Assembly (NCBI RefSeq): GCF_009363755.1
Contig: NZ_CP045417.1
Coordinates: 3,534,001 to 3,598,000, forward strand
DNA length: 64,000 nucleotides
Direction of reading: 5' to 3'
From: Halomonas sp. THAF5a
Lineage (GTDB): Bacteria > Pseudomonadota > Gammaproteobacteria > Pseudomonadales > Halomonadaceae
Shown: one piece after another, positions 25,543 through 34,071 of the stretch
How positions within the stretch are numbered: the first letter of the stretch is position 1
How the letters are laid out: the number at the start of each line of letters is the position of its first letter
Translations under genes and position numbers: made by a program
The notes under the pieces: model-generated
What the model was told of the DNA's origin: nothing
Database searches by the model: none
Seen by the model: the letters and a program-made list of their open reading frames with translations, nothing else

Positions 25543-26601
25543 ATGTCCCACGCCACCGCTACCACCGCCATCATCGGCGCCGGCATCGCCGGCCTCGCCT
25601 GTGGACAGGCCCTGCGGGCGCACGGCCTGCCGGTGCGCCTCTTCGAGAAGGCGCGCGGCCCCGGCGGGCGCATGTCCAGCCGTCGCCTCGAGAAGGCCGC
25701 GGTCGACCTGGGGGCCCAGTTCTTCAGCGTGCGCGATCCGGCCTTCCGCCGCGCGGTAACGGCCTGGCGCGAGGCGGGCGTGGTCGCGCCCTGGCCCGAC
25801 TCCCTGTGGGAGGCCGGGCCCACCGGCTGGCAGCGCCACCGCGACGACGTCGAGCGCCTGATCGGCGTGCCCCGCATGAGCGCGGTCACCCGCCACCTGG
25901 CCGACGGCCTCGAGGTGGCCACCGGGACCCGTATCGAGCGCCTCAAGCCCCGGGACGGGGCGTGGTGGCTGGTCGACCAGCATGGCGAGCGCCACGGCCC
26001 CTTCGCCCGGGTGGTGCTCGCCCTGCCCTCGCCCCAGGCCCAGGCGCTGCTGGAACCCCTGGCGCCGAGCCTCGCGGCCGCCTGCGAGGCGATCATCCAG
26101 CGCCCCTGCTGGGCCGCCTGGGCCCGTTTCGCCGAGCCGCTGCCGGCCCTGCCCAGGGTCGACGACGACTGGCAGGCGGTGCGCCTGGCCCCCGCCCCGA
26201 ACCGCGCCCCGGACGAGACGCCGCTGCGCTTCGTCAGCCGCAACGACCACAAGCCCGGCCGACACGGCCAGGGCGAGAGCCTGAGCCTGCTGGCGCGGCT
26301 CGAGTGGAGCGAGGCGCACCTGGAGCGCGACGCCGAGGCCGTGGCCCGGGCGCTGCTCGAGGCCTTCCGCGACCGGCTGCCGGAGGGCGTGACGCTGCCC
26401 GAGCCGACCGCGCTGGGCGCCCACCGCTGGCGCTATGCCCAGCCCGACGTCTTCGCCGGCGGCGAAGCGGTCAACCTCGACCACCGTCGCACCCCCGAGG
26501 GGCTCGCGCTGTGCGGCGACGGCTGGCGCGGGCCGCGAGTCGAGGACGCCTGGCTCTCCGGTCATCACCTCGGCGAGGCCCTCGCGGCCGACGCTTCCTG
26601 A
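25543..26601 (+). CDS. Renalase-like NAD(P)/FAD-dependent oxidoreductase
   Basis: This 352-residue flavoprotein has the Rossmann motif GAGIAG in AIIGAGIAGLACGQAL, an acidic strand end with the GG doublet motif FEKARGPGGRMSSRR, and GAQFFSVRDPAF. The C-terminal LCGDGWRGPRVEDAWLSG closes the FAD site. These features match bacterial renalase-like amine oxidase-fold proteins. It is the first gene after the tandem operator and begins a run of ten genes on the same strand. The biological substrate is unknown; renalase-type enzymes oxidise isomeric dihydro-NAD(P). Confidence 0.85.
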   Translation: MSHATATTAIIGAGIAGLACGQALRAHGLPVRLFEKARGPGGRMSSRRLEKAAVDLGAQFFSVRDPAFRRAVTAWREAGVVAPWPDSLWEAGPTGWQRHRDDVERLIGVPRMSAVTRHLADGLEVATGTRIERLKPRDGAWWLVDQHGERHGPFARVVLALPSPQAQALLEPLAPSLAAACEAIIQRPCWAAWARFAEPLPALPRVDDDWQAVRLAPAPNRAPDETPLRFVSRNDHKPGRHGQGESLSLLARLEWSEAHLERDAEAVARALLEAFRDRLPEGVTLPEPTALGAHRWRYAQPDVFAGGEAVNLDHRRTPEGLALCGDGWRGPRVEDAWLSGHHLGEALAADAS

Positions 26602-26626
26602 TCCCTCTTCGCGACTGGAGACATCC

Positions 26627-27007
26627 ATGTCCTATGCCCTGATCCTGCTCGCCCACGGCTCCAGCGACCCGAACTGGCGAGCCCCCTTCGAACACTTCGC
26701 CCAGGCGCTGACCGAGCGGCTGTCGACCCCGCTGCGCCTGGCCTACATGGAGCTCAGCGAACCCTCGCTGGAGTCCACGGTGGCGGAGCTCGCCGCGGCC
26801 GGCATCGAGCGCGCCGAGGTCCTGCCGCTGTTCTTCGCCGCCGGTCGCCACCTGCGCCGCGACGTGCCCGGCCAGATCGACGCCCTGACCGCCGCCCACC
26901 CGGGCCTCGAGCTGACCCTGCTGTCGCCGGTCGGCGAGCACCCGGCCTTCGTCGAGGCGCTGGCGGCGGTGGTCGCCGAGCAGGCAGGGGAGTCGGCACG
27001 CTCATGA
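26627..27007 (+). CDS. CbiX/SirB-type sirohydrochlorin chelatase-like protein
   Basis: The 126-residue protein matches short CbiX chelatases. The active-site histidine is in ILLAHGSSDPNW, and LFFAAGRHLRRDVPGQ carries the second conserved histidine. Such proteins insert cobalt or iron (or nickel) into sirohydrochlorin. A GGAG box precedes the ATG. Its stop overlaps the next start (ATGA), so it is translationally coupled to the MerR regulator. Placing a tetrapyrrole chelatase beside a LitR/CarH-like regulator is notable because CarH proteins use a cobalt corrinoid. Confidence 0.85.
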   Translation: MSYALILLAHGSSDPNWRAPFEHFAQALTERLSTPLRLAYMELSEPSLESTVAELAAAGIERAEVLPLFFAAGRHLRRDVPGQIDALTAAHPGLELTLLSPVGEHPAFVEALAAVVAEQAGESARS

Positions 27008-27918
27008 ACGACGAGGCACGGCGCCCGGCCGACACCCCGCTCTACCCGATCCGCGAAGTCTCCCGGCTGACCGGCGTGAACTCGGTGACCCTGCGCGCCT
27101 GGGAGCGTCGCTACGGGCTGATCCAGCCCCAGCGCACCCCCAAGGGGCATCGCCTCTATGCCCGGGAGGATATCGAGCGCGTCGAGCGCATCCTGCAGTG
27201 GCTCAACCGCGGGGTGCCGGTCAGCCAGGTGCGCGAGCTGCTCGACCAGCCGGAGACGGCCGAGACCCCGGCGCCGGCGGCCGGCGACTGGCCCGGGCAG
27301 CGCCGCCAGCTGATCCATGCCCTCCAGGCGCTGGACCTCGACCGCCTCGAGGCGCTCTTCAACCAGTCGCTGGCCCTCTACCCGGTGCCGACCTGCCTGG
27401 CCGAGCTGTGGCAGCCGGTGGTGCGCCAGCTCGAGGAGGGCTGGGGCGACCAGCTGGGCGACACCCTGCAACGCCGCACCCTGGAAGCCTTCCTGCGCAC
27501 CCGCGTCGGCACCCGGCTGCTGCACGCCAACCGCCTGGGTCACGGCCCGACACTGCTCGTCGCCCCGCTGCCGGACGACCCCTCGCCGCTCTGGGTGCTG
27601 CTCGCGGCCCTGGCCGCCAGCGACCGCGGCTACCGGATCCTGCTCTTCGACGCCCCGCTGCCCTTCGCCGAGGTACCGCTGGCGGTGGAGCGCTTCCAGG
27701 CCGCCGGCCTGCTGCTGGCCAGCGGCAAGGCCGAGAAGGCCGAACTGGTGCGCCGCCAGCTGCCGCGCCTGGCCGAGCAGCTCGAGGTGCCGCTGATGGC
27801 CTGCGGCCCTATGGCCCGCATCCGCGAGGCCGACCTGGAAGAGACCGAGGTGGCGCTGCTCGGCGACGACCTCGACGAGGCCATGCAGGGCCTCCAGGCC
27901 CGACTCCCCGCCCGCTGA
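27004..27918 (+). CDS. MerR-family regulator, LitR/CarH-like without B12 ligands
   Basis: This 304-residue protein has an N-terminal MerR HTH (YPIREVSRLTGVNSVTLRAWERRYG, about residues 14-38, then GHRLYAREDIERV) and a C-terminal region shaped like the helix-bundle plus Rossmann B12 module of CarH/LitR. The W-x9-E-H motif reads W-GDQLGDTLQ-R-R, and the D/E-x-H-x2-G cobalt-ligand motif is replaced by sequence around PDDPSPLWV. The histidine ligand is therefore missing, which matches B12-independent (class II) LitR proteins of pseudomonads that work with a short LOV protein. It probably represses its own operon through the tandem TTRTACA repeats. No LOV gene lies in the window. Confidence 0.85.
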   Translation: MNDEARRPADTPLYPIREVSRLTGVNSVTLRAWERRYGLIQPQRTPKGHRLYAREDIERVERILQWLNRGVPVSQVRELLDQPETAETPAPAAGDWPGQRRQLIHALQALDLDRLEALFNQSLALYPVPTCLAELWQPVVRQLEEGWGDQLGDTLQRRTLEAFLRTRVGTRLLHANRLGHGPTLLVAPLPDDPSPLWVLLAALAASDRGYRILLFDAPLPFAEVPLAVERFQAAGLLLASGKAEKAELVRRQLPRLAEQLEVPLMACGPMARIREADLEETEVALLGDDLDEAMQGLQARLPAR

Positions 27919-27931
27919 CCCGGAGCCGTCC

Positions 27932-29350
27932 ATGACCACTCCCGCGATCGTCTGGTTTCGCAGCGACCTGCGCCTTCAGGACAACACCGCCCTGGCCGCG
28001 GCGGCCCGCCAGGGCCCCGTGATCGCCGTCTTCCTGCGCTGCCTGCCCCACTGGCAGCGCCACGGCCACGGCGCCAACAAGCTCGACTTCTGGGGCCGCG
28101 GGGTGGCCGCACTGGGCGACGACCTGGCGGGCCTCGGCATTCCACTGCTGCACCGCGATATCAACGACTTCAGCGAGGCCCCGGGCACCCTGCTGGCGCT
28201 CGCCCGCGAGACCGGCGCCCACGCCCTGCACTTCAACCACGAGTACCCGCTGGACGAGCAGCGCCGCGATCGCGCGGTCCTCGAAGCCTTCGAGGAGGCG
28301 GGCCTCGCGGCCACCGGCCACCACGACGCCGTGGCCTTCGCCCCCGGCGAGCTGCTCACCGGCAAGGGGGACTACTACGGCGTCTTCACTCCCTTCGCCA
28401 AGGCCTGGCACCGCCAGCTGACACCGGAACGCATCGCCCTGCGCGACACCCCCGCTCCCCAGGCACCGCTCGGCATCGACTCCGACCCGCTGCCCAAGCT
28501 TCCCGAGCTCGACGACGCCCCCATCGACGGGCGGCTCTGGCCCGCCGGCGAGGGACCCGCCGCCGATCGCCTGGAGCGCTTCCTGCGCTTTCGCGGCCGC
28601 CACTACCAGCGCCAGCGCGACTTCCCGGCGATCCGCGGCACCAGCGAGCTGTCGCCCTACCTGGCGCTGGGCATGATCTCCCATCGCCAGTGCCTGCAGG
28701 CGGTGCTGGCCGAGAACGACGGCGCCCTGGCCGAGGGCGATGCCGGGCTCACGGCCTGGGTCAGCGAGCTGGTCTGGCGGGAGTTCTATCGCCACGTGGC
28801 CGTCGGCTTCCCGCGGGTCTGTCGCCACCGCGCCTTCCAGGAACATACCGAGGCGCTCGCCTGGCGCGACGACGAGGCGGGCTTTACCGCCTGGTGCGAG
28901 GGACGCACCGGCTACCCCATCGTCGATGCCGCCATGCGCCAGCTGGTGGCCACCGGCTGGATGCACAACCGGCTGCGCATGGTCACCGCCATGTTCCTCG
29001 CGAAGCACCTGCTGATCGACTGGCGTCGCGGCGAGGCCTTCTTCCTTCGCCACCTGGTGGACGGCGAGTTCTGCGCCAACAACGGCGGCTGGCAGTGGGC
29101 GGCCTCCACCGGCACCGACGCCGCGCCCTACTTCCGGATCTTCAACCCCACGACCCAGTCCACGCGCTTCGACCCCGATGGCACCTTCCTGGCGGAGTGG
29201 CTGCCGGCACTGGCCGAGCTGCCGAAGAAGGCCCGCCACGCGCCGGAGCGCGACCTGCTCGGCGGGGTCGACTACCCGGAGCCCATCGTCGAGCACCGGG
29301 CCGCCCGGGCCCGGGCCCTGGAGGCCTTCAAGGCCCTCAAGACGGACTGA
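27932..29350 (+). CDS. phrB: Deoxyribodipyrimidine (CPD) photolyase, class I
   Basis: This 472-residue flavoprotein has the same length as E. coli PhrB. It uses blue light to split cyclobutane pyrimidine dimers. The antenna-binding N-terminal domain starts IVWFRSDLRLQDNTAL. The FAD domain contains RGTSELSPYLALGMIS, WREFYRHV, GYPIVDAAMRQLVATGWMHNR and QWAASTGTDAAPYFRIFNP. The start is 13 nt after the MerR gene. It is the anchor for reading this operon as light-related. Confidence 0.96.
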   Translation: MTTPAIVWFRSDLRLQDNTALAAAARQGPVIAVFLRCLPHWQRHGHGANKLDFWGRGVAALGDDLAGLGIPLLHRDINDFSEAPGTLLALARETGAHALHFNHEYPLDEQRRDRAVLEAFEEAGLAATGHHDAVAFAPGELLTGKGDYYGVFTPFAKAWHRQLTPERIALRDTPAPQAPLGIDSDPLPKLPELDDAPIDGRLWPAGEGPAADRLERFLRFRGRHYQRQRDFPAIRGTSELSPYLALGMISHRQCLQAVLAENDGALAEGDAGLTAWVSELVWREFYRHVAVGFPRVCRHRAFQEHTEALAWRDDEAGFTAWCEGRTGYPIVDAAMRQLVATGWMHNRLRMVTAMFLAKHLLIDWRRGEAFFLRHLVDGEFCANNGGWQWAASTGTDAAPYFRIFNPTTQSTRFDPDGTFLAEWLPALAELPKKARHAPERDLLGGVDYPEPIVEHRAARARALEAFKALKTD

Positions 29351-29379
29351 CGCCACCGATCCACGAGGAGAGGCCTCGC

Positions 29380-29814
29380 ATGCAGCGGACACCGGATCTG
29401 GAGGCCTTCTGCGCCTTCTTCAACAAACTGGACAAGACCTGTACAGATCGACTCGGCGAGGTATACACTGCGGAGGTGAGCTTCACCGACCCGCTGCACC
29501 ACATCGAGGGCATAGAGGCACTCGAAGGGTACTTCCAGAACCTGTACGACAACGTGACATCGTGCCGCTTCACCTTCCACGAGCGCTGTCGGCAGGGAGA
29601 CAGGGCCTTCGTCACCTGGACGATGCACCTGGTGCATCCGAGGCTCGACGGGGGGCGAGGCATCGAGGTCGAGGGCTGTTCGCAGCTGCGCTTCGCCCCG
29701 GACGGCCGGGTCGACCGCCACCGCGACTACTTCGACGCGGGCGCCCTGCTCTACGAGCGCCTGCCCCTGCTGGGCGGCGTGATACGCCGGGTGAAGCGCC
29801 AACTGGGCCACTGA
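29380..29814 (+). CDS. SnoaL/NTF2-like protein
   Basis: This 144-residue alpha+beta-barrel protein has family-typical segments VSFTDPLHHIEGIEAL and DGRVDRHRDYFDAG. Proteins like this appear in the conserved photolyase/SDR/FAD/DUF1365/Cfa gene set and in sigma-E/ChrR-type photo-oxidative stress regulons. No catalytic residue set is established, so enzyme or ligand-binding roles stay open. It lies 29 nt after phrB and 24 nt before the SDR gene. Confidence 0.75.
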   Translation: MQRTPDLEAFCAFFNKLDKTCTDRLGEVYTAEVSFTDPLHHIEGIEALEGYFQNLYDNVTSCRFTFHERCRQGDRAFVTWTMHLVHPRLDGGRGIEVEGCSQLRFAPDGRVDRHRDYFDAGALLYERLPLLGGVIRRVKRQLGH

Positions 29815-29838
29815 CGGCCCGCACGACGGGGAGAGCGC

Positions 29839-30633
29839 ATGACGAACGCGAGCGACACGCAGCGCATCTGGCTGACCGGGGCCACCTCGGGCATCGGCCG
29901 CGCCCTGGCCGAGCGGCTACTCGAGCAGGGACACCGGGTCGCGCTCAGCGCACGCAGTGCATCGAGCCTGGCCGAGCTCTGCGAGGGCCACGACAACGCC
30001 CTGGCGCTGCCCCTGGACGTGGCCGACCGCGACGCCGTGGCGCGGGTCGGCGAACGCCTGGACGAGGCCTTCGGCGGCCTGGACCTGGCGATCCTCAACG
30101 CCGGCACCTGCGAGTACCTGGATGCCCGCGACTTCGACGTCGACCTGATCGAGCGGGTCTTCGCCCCCAACTTCCACGGCGCCGTCTACTGCGTGGAGGC
30201 GGCCCTTCCGCTGCTGCGCCGGGCCCGCGCGGCGGGCGGCCACCCGCTGCTGGCCGCCACCTCCAGCGCCGCGGCCTACCTGCCGCTGCCCCGGGCCGAG
30301 GCCTACGGCGCCTCCAAGGCGGCGCTCAGCCACTTCCTGGAGTCGCTGCGCCTGGACCTGGCCGGCGAGGGCATTGGGGTCAGCCTGATCCATCCCGGCT
30401 TCGTGAAGACCCCGCTCACCGACCGCAACGACTTCGCCATGCCCATGCGCATCACCCCCGACGCGGCCGCCGAGGCGATCCTCACGGGGCTCGCGCACCG
30501 CCGGCTGGACATCCACTTCCCGCGCCGCTTCACGCTGCTGGTGCGGCTGATGGGCATCCTGCCCCCCGGCCTTCGCCACCGCCTGGGCCTGCACATGGCC
30601 CGACAGGACGCCCCCGGGGAGGCCCGCCGATGA
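29839..30633 (+). CDS. Short-chain dehydrogenase/reductase
   Basis: This 264-residue classical SDR has TGATSGIG for cofactor binding, LAILNAGTCEY for structural support, and the S-Y-K triad as TSSAAAYLPLPRAEAYGASKAAL. The C-terminal extension is hydrophobic and may bind membrane. A GGGGAGAG box precedes the ATG, and the stop overlaps the next start. In related clusters it accompanies the flavin desaturase-like enzyme and the Cfa-type methyltransferase, so a lipid-linked oxidoreductase is plausible. Confidence 0.87.
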   Translation: MTNASDTQRIWLTGATSGIGRALAERLLEQGHRVALSARSASSLAELCEGHDNALALPLDVADRDAVARVGERLDEAFGGLDLAILNAGTCEYLDARDFDVDLIERVFAPNFHGAVYCVEAALPLLRRARAAGGHPLLAATSSAAAYLPLPRAEAYGASKAALSHFLESLRLDLAGEGIGVSLIHPGFVKTPLTDRNDFAMPMRITPDAAAEAILTGLAHRRLDIHFPRRFTLLVRLMGILPPGLRHRLGLHMARQDAPGEARR

Positions 30634-32024
30634 ACGCCCCGACCCGCCCCCCGCACGATGCCGACCAACGGAGTGCCACCCGACGGAGTGCCGCCCAGCA
30701 GGGTGCCGCCCAGCGCATCGCCGTGATCGGCAGCGGCATCGGCGGCATGGCCGCCGCCTGGTGCCTCTCGGGCCGCCATGAGGTGACGCTCTTCGAGGCC
30801 GAGGCGCGCCTCGGCGGCCACACCGCGACCATCGACGTCACCCTCGACGGCCGCGACTACGCCATCGACACCGGCTTCATAGTCTTCAACGACTGGACCT
30901 ACCCGCACTTCCAGCGCCTGCTGGGGCGTCTCGGGATCGCCGCCCAGCCCACCGAGATGAGCTTCTCGGTGCACGAGACGGCCCGCGACTTCGAGTACAA
31001 CGGCCACACCCTGGCGAGCCTCTTCGCCCAGCGGCGCAACCTGCTGCGCCCGCGCTTCCACCGGCTGCTGCGCGAGATCCTGCGCTTCAATCGCGAGGCG
31101 ACCCGGGCCCTGGAGGAGAACCGGCTCGATCCGGCCATGACCCTGGGCGCCTGGCTCGATGCCGGCGGCTACGACGCCGACTTCCAGCGCCACTACCTGC
31201 TGCCCATGGGCGCGGCCATCTGGTCGGCGAGCATCCGCGACCTGCGCGACTTCCCGCTGCTGTTCTTCGTGCGCTTCTTCCGCCACCACGGCCTGCTGTC
31301 GGTCAACGACCGGCCCCAGTGGTACACCCTGGTGGGCGGCTCGCGCGCCTACATCCCGGCCCTGACCGCGCCCTACGCCGAGCGCATCCGGCTCTCGACC
31401 CCGGTGCTGGGACTGCGCCGCCACGCCGACCGGGTCGAGGTGAGAAGCGCCGCCGGCACGGAGGCCTTCGACCAGGTGGTGCTGGCCTGCCACGCCGACC
31501 AGGCCCTGGCCATGCTCGACGACCCGAGCGACGCCGAGCGCGAGATCCTCGGCGCCCTGCCCTACCAGGACAACGAGGTGGTGCTGCACACCGACACCCG
31601 CCTGCTGCCGCGTCGGCCCCGCGCCTGGGCGAGCTGGAACTACCGGCTCGACGGCCGCGGCGACGACGCCCGGGTCTCGGTCACCTACGACATGAACATC
31701 CTGCAGCGCCTGAAGGCCCCGCACACCTTCTGCGTGACCCTGAACGACGGCGCCGCCATCGATCCCGACAAGGTGCTCGGTCGCTTCACCTACGCCCACC
31801 CGCAGTTCACCCTCGCCGGCCAGGCGGCCCAGGCCCGCCACGACGAGATCTCGGGGCCCTCGCGGCGCACCCACTACTGCGGCGCCTACTGGCGCAACGG
31901 CTTCCACGAGGACGGCGTCTGGAGCGCCCTGCGGGTCGCCCGGGCGCTGGGCGGCGACGAGCGGGGCCCGGGTGCCGGACGCCCCGCCGCCCGGGCGCCG
32001 GCCGCCGAGGAGAGCCCGGCATGA
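30630..32024 (+). CDS. FAD-dependent amine-oxidase/desaturase-like protein
   Basis: This 464-residue flavoprotein starts its FAD domain at RIAVIGSGIGGMAAAWCLS and continues with FEAEARLGGHTATIDV and DTGFIVFNDWTYPHF. GGSRAYIPALTAPY and the C-terminal HYCGAYWRNGFHEDGVWSAL complete the fold. Related proteins lie beside cyclopropane-type methyltransferases and, in Rhodobacter, take part in desaturation during furan fatty-acid formation; this link is from memory. The first 28 residues are low-complexity and probably non-essential. The ATG overlaps the SDR stop and its own stop overlaps the DUF1365 start. Confidence 0.85.
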   Translation: MNAPTRPPHDADQRSATRRSAAQQGAAQRIAVIGSGIGGMAAAWCLSGRHEVTLFEAEARLGGHTATIDVTLDGRDYAIDTGFIVFNDWTYPHFQRLLGRLGIAAQPTEMSFSVHETARDFEYNGHTLASLFAQRRNLLRPRFHRLLREILRFNREATRALEENRLDPAMTLGAWLDAGGYDADFQRHYLLPMGAAIWSASIRDLRDFPLLFFVRFFRHHGLLSVNDRPQWYTLVGGSRAYIPALTAPYAERIRLSTPVLGLRRHADRVEVRSAAGTEAFDQVVLACHADQALAMLDDPSDAEREILGALPYQDNEVVLHTDTRLLPRRPRAWASWNYRLDGRGDDARVSVTYDMNILQRLKAPHTFCVTLNDGAAIDPDKVLGRFTYAHPQFTLAGQAAQARHDEISGPSRRTHYCGAYWRNGFHEDGVWSALRVARALGGDERGPGAGRPAARAPAAEESPA

Positions 32025-32800
32025 AGCGACTCCCGCGCTCGCGGATCTACCGGGGCAGCCTGCGCCACCGGCGCTTCCTGCCGCGCCCCCACGCCTTCAC
32101 CTACGGCCTGTGGATGGCCTGGCTGGACCTCGACGAGCTGCCGGAGCTCTTCGACGGCGTGCCCGGCTTCAGCGCCCGGCGACCGGCCCTGGCGCGTTTT
32201 CGCCGCCGGGACTACCTCGGCCCCCACGACCGTCCGCTGAAGCAGGCGGTGCGCGAGGAGCTCGAGCGCCAGCTCGGCAGCGCCCCGGACGGGCGCATCT
32301 GCGTGCTGACCCAGCTGCGCACCCTGGGGCTCGGCTTCAACCCGATCTCGCTCTACTACGCCTACGATGCCAGGGGCGAGCTGCGCGCCCTGCTCGGCGA
32401 GGTGAGCAACACCCCCTGGGGCGAGCGCACCCACTACGCCTGCGCCGTGGAGCCCCGGCGCCACGGCCATACCGCCGAGTTCGACAAGGCGATGCACGTC
32501 TCGCCCTTCAACCCCATGGACATGACCTACCGCTGGCGCTTCGACACCCCCGGCGAGTCGCTCTCGATGCACATGGAGAACTGGAAGGCGGGCCAGCGCC
32601 ATTTCGACGCCACCCTGACCCTCGAGGGTCGTCCGGCGACCCGCGGCATGCTGCTCGCCACCCTGGCGCGCCAGCCCTGGATGAGCCTGAAGACGCTCGC
32701 CGGCATCCACGTCGAGGCGCTGCGGCTTTGGCTCAAGCGCCTGCCGATCCATGACCACCCCGGACAAGATCACCCGCCCCGTGAGGAGAGCTCGTCGTGA
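32021..32800 (+). CDS. DUF1365 family protein
   Basis: The 259-residue protein has DUF1365 hallmarks: RIYRGSLRHRRFLPRPHAFTYGLWMAWLDLDEL (start of domain, about residues 8-40, quoted here in part as landmark), GFNPISLYYAYD, and KAMHVSPFNPMDMTYRW. The family has no firmly known reaction. Its constant company with the FAD desaturase-like protein and Cfa-like methyltransferase suggests lipid work at the membrane. Start and stop overlap both neighbours by four nt. Confidence 0.88.
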   Translation: MKRLPRSRIYRGSLRHRRFLPRPHAFTYGLWMAWLDLDELPELFDGVPGFSARRPALARFRRRDYLGPHDRPLKQAVREELERQLGSAPDGRICVLTQLRTLGLGFNPISLYYAYDARGELRALLGEVSNTPWGERTHYACAVEPRRHGHTAEFDKAMHVSPFNPMDMTYRWRFDTPGESLSMHMENWKAGQRHFDATLTLEGRPATRGMLLATLARQPWMSLKTLAGIHVEALRLWLKRLPIHDHPGQDHPPREESSS

Positions 32801-34065
32801 ACACGCTTCGCTCCGCCACCGCCCGTCCCCCGGCCGCCGAGGGCGATCGCCTGACGCGCTGGCTCAAGCCGCGAGTGATGGCCCAGCTCGACCGCCTGGA
32901 AGGCGGCACCATCATCCTGACCGACGGCCACCAGCGCCATCGCCTGGGCCAGGGCGGCGAACTGCGCGTGACGCTGGTGGTGCGCCACCACCGGGCCTGG
33001 AAGCGCCTCGCCCTGGGTGGCACCGTGGGCGCCGCCGAGGCCTACATGGACGGCGACTGGGACGCCGACGACCCGGTGGCGCTGGTGCGGCTGTTCGCCG
33101 CCAACCTCGAGCGGGTCAACGGCGAGATGGAGAACGGCACCGCGCGGCTCGGCCGCTGGCTGCTCGGCGGCCTCTACCGCCTGCAGCGCAACAGCCTGAG
33201 CGGCTCGAGGCGCAACATCGCCGCCCACTACGATATCGGCAACGCGCTCTTTTCCACCTTCCTCGACCGCGAGCACCGCATGTACTCCAGCGCGGTCTTC
33301 CCCCACGCCGAGGCGAGCCTCGAGGAGGCCTCGACCCACAAGCTCGACCTGATGCTCGACAAGCTCGACGTCCAGGCGCATCACCACCTGCTGGAGATCG
33401 GCACCGGCTGGGGCGGGCTCGCCATCCACGCGGCGAAGACCCGCGGCTGTCGGGTCACCACCACCACCATCTCCGCGGAGCAGCACGCCTTCACCGCCCG
33501 GCGCATCGAGGAGGAGGGACTCGGCGATCGCATCACCCTGCTGCAGCAGGACTACCGCCAGCTCGAGGGGCGCTACGACCGGCTGATCTCGGTGGAGATG
33601 ATCGAGGCGGTGGGCCACCAGTATCTCGGCACCTACCTCAAGACGCTCGACCGACTGCTCACCGAGGACGGCCAGGCGATGCTGCAGGCGATCACCATCC
33701 GCGACCAGCGCTACGAGGAGGCCAAGCGCGAGATGGACTTCATCAAGCGCTACATCTTCCCCGGGGGCTTTCTGCCGTCGCACCGCGCCATCCTCGACGG
33801 CGTGACCCGCCACACCTCGCTCAACCTGACCGATCTCGACGAGATCGGCCTGCACTACGCCCGCACCCTGCGCGAGTGGCGCCACCGCTTCGAGGCGAGC
33901 CTGGAGACGGTGCGCAAGCTCGGCTATGACGAGCGCTTCATCCGCATGTGGCGCTACTACCTCTGCTACTGCGAGGGGGGCTTCATGGAACGCACCATCG
34001 GCACCTGCCAGCTGCTGCTGGCCAAGCCCGGCGCCCGGCCGGCGCCGCTCACCGGGAAGGTTTGA
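32797..34065 (+). CDS. Cyclopropane-fatty-acid-synthase-like SAM methyltransferase
   Basis: This 422-residue enzyme has SAM motif I EIGTGWGG at about 200-207 and the Cfa region NIAAHYDIGNALFSTFLDREHRMYSSA (split landmarks: AHYDIGN, MYSSA). The bicarbonate/active-site context is VEMIEAVGHQYLGTY, and YIFPGGFLPSH and YYLCYCEGGF come later. It would methylate the double bond of phospholipid acyl chains. Location inside the light-type operon favours the UfaM-like role (methylated or furan fatty acids) over housekeeping cyclopropane formation. The start is a GTG overlapping the previous stop, with GAGGAGAG upstream. Confidence 0.87.
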   Translation: MNTLRSATARPPAAEGDRLTRWLKPRVMAQLDRLEGGTIILTDGHQRHRLGQGGELRVTLVVRHHRAWKRLALGGTVGAAEAYMDGDWDADDPVALVRLFAANLERVNGEMENGTARLGRWLLGGLYRLQRNSLSGSRRNIAAHYDIGNALFSTFLDREHRMYSSAVFPHAEASLEEASTHKLDLMLDKLDVQAHHHLLEIGTGWGGLAIHAAKTRGCRVTTTTISAEQHAFTARRIEEEGLGDRITLLQQDYRQLEGRYDRLISVEMIEAVGHQYLGTYLKTLDRLLTEDGQAMLQAITIRDQRYEEAKREMDFIKRYIFPGGFLPSHRAILDGVTRHTSLNLTDLDEIGLHYARTLREWRHRFEASLETVRKLGYDERFIRMWRYYLCYCEGGFMERTIGTCQLLLAKPGARPAPLTGKV

Positions 34066-34071
34066 CCCGCG

